Assembly: GCA_002293025.1 (NCBI GenBank)
Contig: DBCL01000009.1
Span: forward strand, 16,585 to 51,802
Reading direction: 5' to 3'
Source of the DNA: Actinobacteria bacterium UBA959
GTDB taxonomy: Bacteria; Actinomycetota; Actinomycetes; S36-B12; UBA5976
Length of the DNA stretch: 35,218 bases
Numbering within the stretch: the stretch's first letter is position 1; the number at the start of each line of letters is the position of its first letter. Both the position numbers and the translations under genes were made by a program. Below the pieces are notes generated by a model, which was not told where the DNA came from, searched no databases, and worked only from the letters and a program-made list of their open reading frames with translations. Positions 1 to 7,276 of this stretch are shown here, piece after piece.

Positions 1-576
1 ATTGCAAGCCAAAAACTCTTGGAAGCTCAGATAAAAGTTGAAGATCTGAATACAGGTAATGGTTTACTCTCGAATGATTTATCCAATCTTTCTCAAAGAG
101 CTCAGAATCTAGCTAGCCGAGTTAGCTCTTTAGAAGAACTTGCAGGGTTCCAGCCAATTCGAGGGAACGGAATTCAAGTGATCATTGAGCCCGCCGTTTC
201 TCCTAAATTCACTGAAGGTGTCGATTTGGGAATTGTTCTGGATAGTGATGTAGCTCTGATTGTTAATGGCATGTTTGTTGGGGGCGCACAAGCAGTAGCC
301 GTGAACGACTACCGGCTAACTTCATTATCTGCTATTCGGTCCGCCGGTGAGGCAATTTTGGTGGATTATCAAGCTCTAATTCCACCTTACCGAATTGTTG
401 CAATTGGAGACGTTACGAAATTGGAGCGGGAACTTAAGAGTGGAATTACTTCTGAAGAAATCGCTGAGATCTCTAAAGGTTATGGGATTCGATTCAAAGT
501 GGAGTCAGTTAGCCAAATATCTCTTCCTGGCTCTAACATTCCACTACCTAAACGCGCATCAGTAAGGAACGACTAA
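1..576 (+). CDS. DUF881 family protein, 5' end outside window
   Basis: The reading frame is open from base 1 (ATT GCA AGC ...), so the start codon and any N-terminal membrane anchor lie upstream of the window; the TTG at 19 is an internal Leu codon rather than a start. The visible part begins with a heptad-like, coiled-coil-prone stretch and continues into the DUF881 core, with the typical GNGIQV and PPYRIVAIGD segments. A second DUF881 gene lies at 912-1580, with a small basic membrane protein between them. This triplet is conserved in actinobacteria (Rv1823-Rv1825 in M. tuberculosis), beside garA and MerR regulators. Its biochemical role is not established; an envelope or division-associated membrane role is inferred from the context. 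The stop codon overlaps the next ATG (TAATG). Confidence 0.85.
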   Translation: MASQKLLEAQIKVEDLNTGNGLLSNDLSNLSQRAQNLASRVSSLEELAGFQPIRGNGIQVIIEPAVSPKFTEGVDLGIVLDSDVALIVNGMFVGGAQAVAVNDYRLTSLSAIRSAGEAILVDYQALIPPYRIVAIGDVTKLERELKSGITSEEIAEISKGYGIRFKVESVSQISLPGSNIPLPKRASVRND

Positions 577-908
577 TGATTGGTGTTATCGCACTTCTAT
601 TAGGACTACTACTTGGCTTGATTTTTCAGCCTGAAATCCCATTGTGGGTCCAACCATATTTGCCAATTGCTCTTATCGCGGCGTTGGATGCAGTGGTAGG
701 TGGAGGTAGAGCGGCTATCGAACGACGTTTCTCTGACAAAATCTTTGTAGTTTCGTTTAGTGCCAACGTTGTTATTGCTTCTGGGATGGTATTCCTTGGA
801 GATCAGTTAGGAATCGGCTCACAGTTATCAACTGGAGTGCTAGTAGTGCTAGCAATGCGTATTTTCGTTAATGCATCTGCTATTCGCCGTTTGATCTTCA
901 AGGCTTAA
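576..908 (+). CDS. sbp: Small basic membrane protein (Sbp, DUF1290 family)
   Basis: This 110-residue protein is almost entirely hydrophobic, with three to four predicted membrane segments (about residues 1-17, 25-41, 59-77 and 80-97) and a basic central loop containing GGGRAAIERRF. The loop and the length match the small basic protein family (DUF1290) found between two DUF881 genes in actinobacteria. The ATG overlaps the upstream stop codon in TAATG, so it is probably translated by coupling. The next DUF881 gene starts four bases after its stop. The molecular function is unknown. The family call is confident because sequence and gene order agree. Confidence 0.85.
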   Translation: MIGVIALLLGLLLGLIFQPEIPLWVQPYLPIALIAALDAVVGGGRAAIERRFSDKIFVVSFSANVVIASGMVFLGDQLGIGSQLSTGVLVVLAMRIFVNASAIRRLIFKA

Positions 909-911
909 TGT

Positions 912-1580
912 ATGCAATGGTCTAGGCACCGAACAATAATTGCAGCACTCTCAGGAATTACTGGAATTGGATTAGCGATCGGCTTGCAGATCGTTGATGA
1001 ACCTGAATATCTTCTCAATGCTCGACAGGAAGACCTTGTTCGTATTTTGGATGATTTGAATTCTCGAGAAGATGATTTGCAAATCGAGATAAAGAATTTA
1101 GAAAATGCAGCTCAAGATCTTCGTCGTGGTAATGAAGCTGCAGTTGTTGAGGAATTGCAACGTAGAGCTGATGCGCTAACAGTGTTAGCTGGCACAACTG
1201 GTGTCACGGGGCCTGGTTTAGAACTTATTGTGGCTGATCCCGAAATAATGGTGAGTTCAATTGTTTTCTTTGATCTAATTAATGAACTTCGTGATGCAGG
1301 TGCCGAAGCGATATCCGTTAATGATGCACGAGTTGTAGCCAATACTGGAATATCCGAGGTTGTGCCAGGCTTACAGGTAGGTGCAAAAATTGTTTCTCCG
1401 CCCTACAAAATTTTGGCAATTGGAGATCCATCCACACTGGCAACTGCTTTGAAAATTCCTGGAGGTGTGCTGGAAGTTCTTAGAGCAGCGGGGGCGATCA
1501 CTACCGTGCGGGAGAAGGACTCAGTTTTTATTGAAGCAACAGTGAGGCCAAGAAACGTTCCACCAACTGCTATAAATTAG
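912..1580 (+). CDS. DUF881 family membrane-anchored protein
   Basis: This 222-residue protein has an N-terminal membrane anchor at about residues 8-26. A charged, coiled-coil-like stretch follows at about 38-88 (rich in E, D, L and R). The DUF881 core at about 92-215 includes GVTGPGLELIV, EAISVNDARV and PPYKILAIGD. The topology suggests one membrane pass with the core outside, but this is a prediction. It is the second DUF881 copy of the DUF881-sbp-DUF881 triplet and resembles the partial gene at the window start in the NDxR and PPY.I.AIGD blocks, so the two are probably old duplicates. In M. tuberculosis a gcvH gene follows at this point; here garA follows directly. Confidence 0.88.
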   Translation: MQWSRHRTIIAALSGITGIGLAIGLQIVDEPEYLLNARQEDLVRILDDLNSREDDLQIEIKNLENAAQDLRRGNEAAVVEELQRRADALTVLAGTTGVTGPGLELIVADPEIMVSSIVFFDLINELRDAGAEAISVNDARVVANTGISEVVPGLQVGAKIVSPPYKILAIGDPSTLATALKIPGGVLEVLRAAGAITTVREKDSVFIEATVRPRNVPPTAIN

Positions 1581-1633
1581 ATATTTTGACCCTAGACCTA
1601 CCGTAAAACTTGATAGTTTGGCAGGATAGGGGA

Positions 1634-2059
1634 GTGGCAACATCGAGTAACGACCCGGACCTAAGCCCAGTAGAGGCTACTTCGGCTATCCCAATTGTCG
1701 AATCTTTTTCAGGAGAAATGCCAGCTGTTAATTTAGACATGACTGACCTACCCGATGGAAGCGCGGTTCTTTTGGTGATCCGTGGCCCGCAGGTTGGGGA
1801 TCAGTTTGTGCTTACTCCAGCAGGTGTAGTTATTGGAAGAGCAGGAGATGGTGATTTAAGTTTGGACGACGTCACAGTTTCTCGTAAACACGCACACATA
1901 TATCGAACAAATGACGCATGGTTTTTGGAAGATTTACAGAGTTTGAATGGCTCTTATGTGAACAGATCTCGGGTAGACAAGACCGAATTGTCTGGTGGAG
2001 AAGAAATCCAGATCGGGAAGTATCGATTTGCCTTTTTACTACCTTTGGATAGGTCGTAA
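1634..2059 (+). CDS. garA: FHA-domain protein, GarA/OdhI type
   Basis: GarA/OdhI proteins bind and inhibit 2-oxoglutarate dehydrogenase and related enzymes, under control of Ser/Thr kinases acting on an N-terminal ETTS motif. The FHA fold is complete: GR at residues 68-69, SRKH starting at 83, and LNGSYVN around 104-110. I chose GTG 1634 because AGGA lies seven bases upstream. An in-frame TTG at 1610 would add eight residues and has no ribosome-binding site. In the N-terminal tail the usual ETTS is EATS (residues 14-17), so one of the two Thr residues is lost. The stop overlaps the next ATG (TAATG). The length, 141 residues, is near the family norm. Confidence 0.88.
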   Translation: MATSSNDPDLSPVEATSAIPIVESFSGEMPAVNLDMTDLPDGSAVLLVIRGPQVGDQFVLTPAGVVIGRAGDGDLSLDDVTVSRKHAHIYRTNDAWFLEDLQSLNGSYVNRSRVDKTELSGGEEIQIGKYRFAFLLPLDRS

Positions 2060-2796
2060 TGGGAAAGAATGCATCTGCGAATCAACTCTTCTCAATTGGT
2101 GATCTTCTTGACTATCTCAATTCTGAGTTTCCCGACCTGACCATCTCGAAGATTCGTTTTCTCGAGAATGAGGGTTTAGTTCGTCCTCTTAGAGCACCCA
2201 GTGGATATCGTAAATTTACAGGAAGTGATTTAAACCGGATTAGGTACATCCTTCAACTGCAGCGAGATCACTATCTTCCTTTAAGAGTTATTCGTGAACA
2301 TCTTGTATCTTTAGATGAAGGTTTGGAAGCCCCATATCCCGTTACAGGAACTGTTCCAAAACGTATCGGGTTGGTACCTAGTCGTGATTCCCTGTTTGGA
2401 GTCGACTCAAAGGATTTAATAAAGACTAAATCATTTGCCTTGAATCTAGATGAATTAGTTGAGATAACTAGTATCTCAAGAGACTCCCTTGAAGAGTACC
2501 TTGCGGTTGGTTTACTTGAAATGAGAGAGGGAATGTTCGATTCAAATGCTATAGCTATTGCTAATTTAGCTAAAGAACTAGAAACCTTAGGTATTTCGGC
2601 TCGACATATGAGAAGTTTTCGACTAGCTGCTGAACGCGAAATTGGGTTGATTGAATCTTTAGTTAAACCAGTGTCTAAGAAACAGTCACTAAATTCGAGA
2701 AACGATGCTTTAGAGCAGGCTTCAGAAATAGCAACTATTGCTTTGAGATTACATACTGCTTTAGTTCGAAGCGGAATTAATCGTGAATTGTCCTAA
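2059..2796 (+). CDS. ftsR: MerR-family regulator, FtsR/Rv1828 type
   Basis: The N-terminal MerR winged helix (about residues 9-80) contains the segments ISKIRFLENEGLV and SGYRKFT, which fit recognition helix and wing. The C-terminal half has a second HTH-like segment, LDELVEITSISRDSLEEYL, as in the Rv1828/FtsR family. No effector-binding cysteines are seen. Orthologues sit directly after garA in actinobacteria. In Corynebacterium glutamicum FtsR regulates ftsZ, and I infer a similar division-linked role here. The length, 245 residues, is usual. The start is coupled to garA through TAATG. Confidence 0.88.
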   Translation: MGKNASANQLFSIGDLLDYLNSEFPDLTISKIRFLENEGLVRPLRAPSGYRKFTGSDLNRIRYILQLQRDHYLPLRVIREHLVSLDEGLEAPYPVTGTVPKRIGLVPSRDSLFGVDSKDLIKTKSFALNLDELVEITSISRDSLEEYLAVGLLEMREGMFDSNAIAIANLAKELETLGISARHMRSFRLAAEREIGLIESLVKPVSKKQSLNSRNDALEQASEIATIALRLHTALVRSGINRELS

Positions 2797-2823
2797 TCAG
2801 GATTTGGGTTTAGTGTTCTAATA
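2788..2823 (+). promoter_or_regulatory. Predicted promoter for the bifunctional nuclease gene, probably leaderless
   Basis: TTGTCC (2788-2793) and TAGTGT (2811-2816) are separated by exactly 17 bases. The expected start of transcription, about seven bases after the -10 box, falls on the A of the ATG at 2823. No Shine-Dalgarno sequence precedes that ATG. This fits a leaderless mRNA. The -35 box overlaps the end of the upstream regulator gene. Confidence 0.5.
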
Positions 2824-3290
2824 TGAAACTAGTAGAAGTATTCGGTGTGCGAATCGAGATGCCGGGGAATCAACCGATAGTTCTATTAAGGGAACTTGAG
2901 GGATCGAGATATCTTCCCATATGGGTTGGTTCTGCTGAAGCATCTGCTATTTCATTTGCACATCAAGGAATAGAGTCAAGTCGTCCACTGACACATGATC
3001 TGATGGTGAATTTGCTCGAACAGCTCAAACATCCAGTTGAGCAGATTCTCATCTCAGATTTGCGAGATGGAGTTTTCTACGCTGAGCTGGTTTTGGTTGG
3101 GGGAGCCCGGGTGAGTTCAAGGCCAAGTGACGCTATTGCGCTGGCTTTGAAGACAAAGGCCCCAATTTTCTGTGCGGATGGGGTTTTGAACGAAGCTGGT
3201 ATCGAGATTGAAGATGACCAGTCACCAGAGGATCAAGTCAAGGAATTTAGAGAGTTTTTGGACAATATTTCCCCTGAGGATTTCTCTTAA
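2823..3290 (+). CDS. Bifunctional nuclease family protein (BFN/DUF151)
   Basis: This 155-residue protein matches the DUF151 bifunctional nuclease family along its length: RYLPIWVG, the SRPLTHDLM segment, FYAELVL and the SRPSDAIALA signature at about residues 99-108. The C-terminus is acidic, as in Rv1829 orthologues. DNase/RNase activity is known for a plant family member; the actinobacterial substrate is not established. The gene lies between two MerR regulator genes as in other actinobacteria. It probably has its own promoter, because the 26-base gap holds a good -35/-10 pair and the ATG has no ribosome-binding site. Confidence 0.88.
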   Translation: MKLVEVFGVRIEMPGNQPIVLLRELEGSRYLPIWVGSAEASAISFAHQGIESSRPLTHDLMVNLLEQLKHPVEQILISDLRDGVFYAELVLVGGARVSSRPSDAIALALKTKAPIFCADGVLNEAGIEIEDDQSPEDQVKEFREFLDNISPEDFS

Positions 3291-3296
3291 ATTTGA

Positions 3297-3331
3297 CCTG
3301 AGCGGTGTGGCGTCTAACCCAACCGCTCAGG
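3297..3331 (+). repeat. Long inverted repeat between the nuclease gene and merR
   Basis: CCTGAGCGGT (3297-3306) and ACCGCTCAGG (3322-3331) are perfect 10-base arms around a 15-base loop. The stem can be lengthened by three inner pairs past a bulged G. It begins seven bases after the nuclease stop codon and ends 75 bases before the merR ATG. No run of T follows, so a simple intrinsic terminator is unlikely. A TTGACC at 3293-3298 overlaps the left arm and could be a -35 box, which makes an operator for one of the adjacent MerR proteins possible. Confidence 0.6.
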
Positions 3332-3406
3332 GATTTCGTATCCTTGGGCGTCTGGTTATCGCAAGCTTCGACTTCCCCCGAAGATAGTCAGATCTGGAGG
3401 CTTCAC

Positions 3407-3973
3407 ATGACTAACAGCTACCTGCCAGGTCCATTCGATGGCCAAAGTTCCCTCTTTGAAACAAGCAGTCTTCGATCTGAATCCATGACTTTCGGATATC
3501 GAGGTCCGGTAGCCTGTGCGGTCGCTGGCATCTCCTATCGTCAACTTGATTATTGGGCGAGAACTGAATTGGTCTTACCGACCATCCAGACGGCCTCTGG
3601 CTCTGGTTCCCAGCGCCTTTACGCATTTACCGACATCTTGGTCCTAAAGGTCGTAAAAAGGCTTCTAGACGCTGGGGTTTCCCTTCAGAACATTCGTGCA
3701 GCTGTTGAGCACCTAAGAGGCAGGGGAGTCGAAGACTTAACCTCCATAACTTTGATGTCAGATGGTTCCTCCGTCTATGAATGTCGATCTTCTGAGGAAG
3801 TTATTGACCTTGTTAAAGGCGGTCAGGCTGTATTTGGCATCGCTATTGGCACGGTTTGGCAAGATGTGGCTGGCGAACTTGCGGCCCTTCCTCGCGCTGG
3901 AGATCCAGTATCTGCAGATTTAAATATCGAAGACGAGTTATCGGCGAGAAGATCAAAGAAAGCAACTGCTTAA
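3407..3973 (+). CDS. MerR-family regulator, Rv1830 (McdR/ResR) type
   Basis: The 188-residue protein starts at ATG 3407, which has GGAGG at 3396-3400 with six bases of spacing. An upstream in-frame GTG at 3305 lies inside the inverted repeat and has no such site. The MerR winged helix occupies about residues 30-100, with VAGISYRQLDYWARTELV and the RLYAFTDILVLKVVKRLLD block. The C-terminal part has the VIDLVKGGQAVFGIAIG segment of the Rv1830 family. In mycobacteria this orthologue controls cell growth and division genes; the same is inferred here. The leader of about 75-110 bases with a strong hairpin suggests regulation in cis. Confidence 0.87.
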   Translation: MTNSYLPGPFDGQSSLFETSSLRSESMTFGYRGPVACAVAGISYRQLDYWARTELVLPTIQTASGSGSQRLYAFTDILVLKVVKRLLDAGVSLQNIRAAVEHLRGRGVEDLTSITLMSDGSSVYECRSSEEVIDLVKGGQAVFGIAIGTVWQDVAGELAALPRAGDPVSADLNIEDELSARRSKKATA

Positions 3974-4021
3974 ATTGCTCAAATACAGTATTGCCTCCTA
4001 TCTGTGAGGAGTTGACTTTAC

Positions 4022-4035
4022 ATAATGTACATTAT
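4022..4035 (+). promoter_or_regulatory. Perfect 14-bp palindrome over the GH25 start codon
   Basis: ATAATGTACATTAT is its own reverse complement, and its fourth to sixth bases are the ATG of the muramidase gene. A candidate promoter lies just upstream: TTGCTC at 3975-3980 with TATCTG at 3999-4004, 18 bases apart. A protein bound here would block early transcription. Alternatively, folding of the mRNA would bury the start codon. No regulator is identified. Confidence 0.45.
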
Positions 4036-5089
4036 CGGATCTAAGTCACTATGTGTCTTGGTTGTATTTCTAACGTTGGTAACAGCTCCAATATCGGCCA
4101 AAGCAGCTTCTGATTTAGAGATATCTGACGACACATCACAAATTGGGTGCTTAAGTGAGCCGAAATTCCCTGATCCTTATCTGCAATTACCGAATTGGAA
4201 TCGTCCATTTGCCTTTAATCAATCTATGCAAAAAGTTTCAGGTGTATTTGGTATTGATATTAGTCGATGGGATCATCCATCCGACAAGTTGTTAAATTTC
4301 AGGAAGATTCGTGAATCTGGTTATGAGTTCGCCTTTATCAAGCTATCTGATGGTGCTACCGCTAAAGCAGACCAGATAGCCGCGAAATGGTGGCGAATTG
4401 ATAGGCCTGCAGCCACTCAGGCTGGAATGAGGGTTGGCGGTTACCACTATGCATATCCTTCAGGGAATTCATCTAACCAGCGTTACGAAGATGCACTCAT
4501 TCAAGCTAGGAAAGCATCTATTCGATACGGAACTTGGTCCAAGGGGCGTCTGCCTTTGGTTTTAGATTTTGAACATGCACCTTCGGGGTGGACGCCTCGA
4601 GATCTAACGACTTGGGCACTAGTTTTTCTTAACGAGGCGCAACGTTTAACCAAAACTCCCCCAATGCTTTACACATATTCAAAATTCATTATGAAACATA
4701 TGTATGCCGATTTAGAGTTAGCTAACTACCCATTATGGATTGCACATTATGGTCGACATTTAACAGAACCAGTGATCACGCTTCCATGGTCTGCTAAAGA
4801 TGGCTGGGCCAATTGGCAGTTTTCATCCAGTGGCCGAATTCCTGGAACTCATCGAAATGTTGGAGATTTAAATGTTATGCCAGAACACTGGTATCAGAAG
4901 TTAACAGGCCAAAAAACTGACTATGAATTTAAACCAACACTTGGAAGATTGCAAGCTCTAGCAATTAGATCGGCCGCGGAAGGAGTTCTAACTAGTCAAT
5001 TGCACCAGCGCACAGGTGGAACTTTAGATGGTGCTCTAGCTTGGTATGAATGGTCAATATCTTCTAACAAATGCTTACCCGGTGCTTAA
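4025..5089 (+). CDS. Secreted GH25-family muramidase (lysozyme-like)
   Basis: GH25 enzymes cut the MurNAc-GlcNAc bond of peptidoglycan. Residues 1-27 look like a Sec signal peptide ending near AKA-AS. The GH25 barrel follows at about 74-300: GIDISRWD, FAFIKLSDG, GGYHYAYP, LVLDFEHA (the Asp and Glu of the active site), PLWIAHY and the closing WQFSSSG...GDLN. After cleavage only two cysteines remain, Cys42 before the barrel and Cys350 at the C-terminus, which could form a disulfide clamp. The C-terminal 50 residues are an extension without a recognised domain. AGGAG lies 13 bases before the ATG, farther than ideal, but a stop codon immediately upstream excludes an earlier start. The stop overlaps the next ATG. 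Confidence 0.85.
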   Translation: MYIIGSKSLCVLVVFLTLVTAPISAKAASDLEISDDTSQIGCLSEPKFPDPYLQLPNWNRPFAFNQSMQKVSGVFGIDISRWDHPSDKLLNFRKIRESGYEFAFIKLSDGATAKADQIAAKWWRIDRPAATQAGMRVGGYHYAYPSGNSSNQRYEDALIQARKASIRYGTWSKGRLPLVLDFEHAPSGWTPRDLTTWALVFLNEAQRLTKTPPMLYTYSKFIMKHMYADLELANYPLWIAHYGRHLTEPVITLPWSAKDGWANWQFSSSGRIPGTHRNVGDLNVMPEHWYQKLTGQKTDYEFKPTLGRLQALAIRSAAEGVLTSQLHQRTGGTLDGALAWYEWSISSNKCLPGA

Positions 5090-5805
5090 TGGCCCAGATA
5101 TTTAGTTCAACTTCCCCAATTATCTGGAGTCATAAAGGTGGTACCGAGCATGAAAATACCTTGGCATCATTTGAGAAAGCGTGGCATGCAGGTGTCAAGC
5201 ACTTCGAAACAGATTTACATTTAACTAAAGATGGCGTTTTAGTTTTAAGCCACGATCCAACAATTTTTCGACTTACTGGAGTTAATAAAAGTGTTTCTGA
5301 TTTGACCTTTTCGCAACTACAAAACTATCCAATCTCTGGTGAATATCCCTGGCTTTCACTGGATCAACTAGTTAGAACTTACCCCAGGGCAGTTTTTAGT
5401 CTTGATATGAAAAATGCTAATACCCTAAATCCACTAGTTGAATTCTTAACCGATCAACGACGCGATCGATTCATCGTTGGGTCCTTTAGTGCCTCACGAA
5501 TTAAGTCCTTTCGAAATCTTGCTCCAGACATTTGTACAGCCCTCGACATTCAGCAAATTTTGAAATTGAAATTATCAAAAAATCTGTCACTTGGAATCGA
5601 GAATCAAATGGCCATGGTTCCTTACCGTTATTATTCAACAACATTGATAAACGAAAGGTTCATAAGTAACTGCCAGGATCTAGAGATACCTATTCACGCT
5701 TGGACAATAAACGATATGGGATTAATGGAGTCACTATTGCGCAAAGGTGTAACTGGTGTAGTAACTGATAAAGCCGTTGAAGCTGCTAGCCGTTTTTACG
5801 CCTGA
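5089..5805 (+). CDS. Glycerophosphodiester phosphodiesterase (GDPD) family
   Basis: GDPD enzymes hydrolyse glycerophosphodiesters to an alcohol and glycerol 3-phosphate. The 238-residue protein has the family layout from its first residues: SHKGG, HENT, ETDLHLTKDG and SHD, giving His15, Glu22, Glu40, Asp42 and His55 at catalytic or metal positions. The conserved HRG is HKG here (Lys16), a conservative change at a phosphate-contacting position. No signal peptide is seen, so it probably acts in the cytoplasm. ATG 5089 overlaps the GH25 stop (TAATG) and is preferred over a TTG six codons upstream. The 3' end overlaps the convergent lnt gene by 20 bases. Confidence 0.87.
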   Translation: MAQIFSSTSPIIWSHKGGTEHENTLASFEKAWHAGVKHFETDLHLTKDGVLVLSHDPTIFRLTGVNKSVSDLTFSQLQNYPISGEYPWLSLDQLVRTYPRAVFSLDMKNANTLNPLVEFLTDQRRDRFIVGSFSASRIKSFRNLAPDICTALDIQQILKLKLSKNLSLGIENQMAMVPYRYYSTTLINERFISNCQDLEIPIHAWTINDMGLMESLLRKGVTGVVTDKAVEAASRFYA

Positions 5806-7276
5806 ACAAACTCATCAGAACTTTTAAAAATATCCACAGGGATAAAAGGTACTGTAAAGGTAAGTTAACTACTGACCCCAATGTTCGGTAGCTTCGCAAG
5901 TCAAGATCTGCTGATAAGTAGGTAGATTGAAATTCTGGTGCCATATCTTTGATAGATCCATCAGAATTAATAACTGCAGATATTCCACTAGTAGAAGCAA
6001 CTACAACCGGTGATTTCTCCTGGATCGCGTATAAGGATGTAATGCGCATCTGTTGAAAAGGCTGCGTAGTTTTACCATATGTCGCGTTGTTAGTCTGTAC
6101 TAAAAATACATCAGCATCCTTTGAGATCTGTTCCCAATACTTATCGTAGGCAACTTCATAGCAAATCAGAACACCCGCATCAAAATCAGAATTGATCGAA
6201 ACTATTCCACGCACCTCCCCTGCCTTAAAGTCTGTTGGAAGTTTTTCAAAGCGGTTGATCCATTTTTCTAGGTAGCTTCGAAAAGGCAAATACTCGCCAA
6301 ATGGCACAAGCTTTTGTTTTATATAAACAGTTTCGATTGATTTATCCGTGGCAAGAACTGATGCATTTCTGAGATAATCATTTTCACGCAGAACTGCGCC
6401 TAGCAAGATTGGAGCATCTATTCGCTTGGCCAACTGTTGCAGTAAATTGGACACACCAGATGTGATGAAAGGATCGATGTCAGAGGCATTCTCGGGCCAC
6501 AAAACCAGATCGGGCTTAGAGATAAGTTCAGTCGATATGTCAATGTCCGCAAGAATCGTTCCTTGTACATGATTGTTCAATACTGCTGCTCGCTGAGAAT
6601 TAAAATCCAATCCGACCCTAGGTACTCCACCCTGAATAGCCAAAACGTTCATCCTGGCAGCGGTGACATCTCGGTCAAAATTAGGAATTGGAATAAATTG
6701 CCATACAGCAATTATCATTAAAACAAAACTAATCTGAATGAAACTCTCATTTTTCCGATGGCTAACATGGTTGACTAGAAATACTGCTAGGAAAACAGTA
6801 AAAAATGAAAGGAACCCAACACCAAACCATGCTGATACAAATGCTAAGGGCGAATCAGCTAGCAGGTAACTTACTCTAAACCAGGAAAATCCCCCAAAGG
6901 GATATCGCCCAGCAAGGAACTCAACAAAAACTACCACTCCCCCAGCCAGAATGGCTGCTCTTAAATTGCCTAGCGAATTGACATCGAATTGTCTGAGAAG
7001 CCAAGCAATCAGACCCCAGCCAAGTGCAACTAGCAAACTCAGCGCAAATCTTGCATCCTCACCAATAACGGTTAACCAATCTAATCCAAGATAACTAGAT
7101 AAAAACCAAATTAAGACTGATTCAACAACTGCCAATCTTGTTGAAGAAGCAGTTGAAAAAAGATACCACCAAAAACAAAGTCCCAAAGAAACCAAAACCC
7201 AATTTGGTTCGACTGACCCCCCGTTGGCAATAGACCATCCTGCAATTGCGGTTAGTAGAATCCTCAGAAAGATCAT
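5786..7276 (-). CDS. lnt: Apolipoprotein N-acyltransferase
   Basis: Lnt adds the third acyl chain to the N-terminal cysteine of lipoproteins at the outer face of the cytoplasmic membrane. The 496-residue protein has about six membrane segments in the first 195 residues, then a nitrilase-like domain at about 210-470 and a last hydrophobic helix at about 475-490. The catalytic triad is visible: Glu262 in LWPENASD, Lys322 in QKLVPFGEYLP and Cys372 in ICYEVAYD. The start ATG overlaps the stop of the M24 peptidase gene (ATGA), so the two are co-translated. In mycobacteria Lnt is often fused to or paired with a polyprenol mannose synthase; none is seen here. A likely client, an FKBP lipoprotein, is encoded at 13886-14386. 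Confidence 0.92.
   Translation of the reverse strand: MIFLRILLTAIAGWSIANGGSVEPNWVLVSLGLCFWWYLFSTASSTRLAVVESVLIWFLSSYLGLDWLTVIGEDARFALSLLVALGWGLIAWLLRQFDVNSLGNLRAAILAGGVVVFVEFLAGRYPFGGFSWFRVSYLLADSPLAFVSAWFGVGFLSFFTVFLAVFLVNHVSHRKNESFIQISFVLMIIAVWQFIPIPNFDRDVTAARMNVLAIQGGVPRVGLDFNSQRAAVLNNHVQGTILADIDISTELISKPDLVLWPENASDIDPFITSGVSNLLQQLAKRIDAPILLGAVLRENDYLRNASVLATDKSIETVYIKQKLVPFGEYLPFRSYLEKWINRFEKLPTDFKAGEVRGIVSINSDFDAGVLICYEVAYDKYWEQISKDADVFLVQTNNATYGKTTQPFQQMRITSLYAIQEKSPVVVASTSGISAVINSDGSIKDMAPEFQSTYLSADLDLRSYRTLGSVVNLPLQYLLSLWIFLKVLMSLFRRKNG

Noticed and set aside
3297..3331. Intrinsic terminator for the bifunctional nuclease gene
   Set aside because: The stem is good, but GATTTCG follows rather than a T-run.
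3305..3406. N-terminal extension of the second MerR protein from GTG 3305
   Set aside because: The extension runs through the inverted repeat and has no MerR similarity, while ATG 3407 has an ideal GGAGG six bases upstream.
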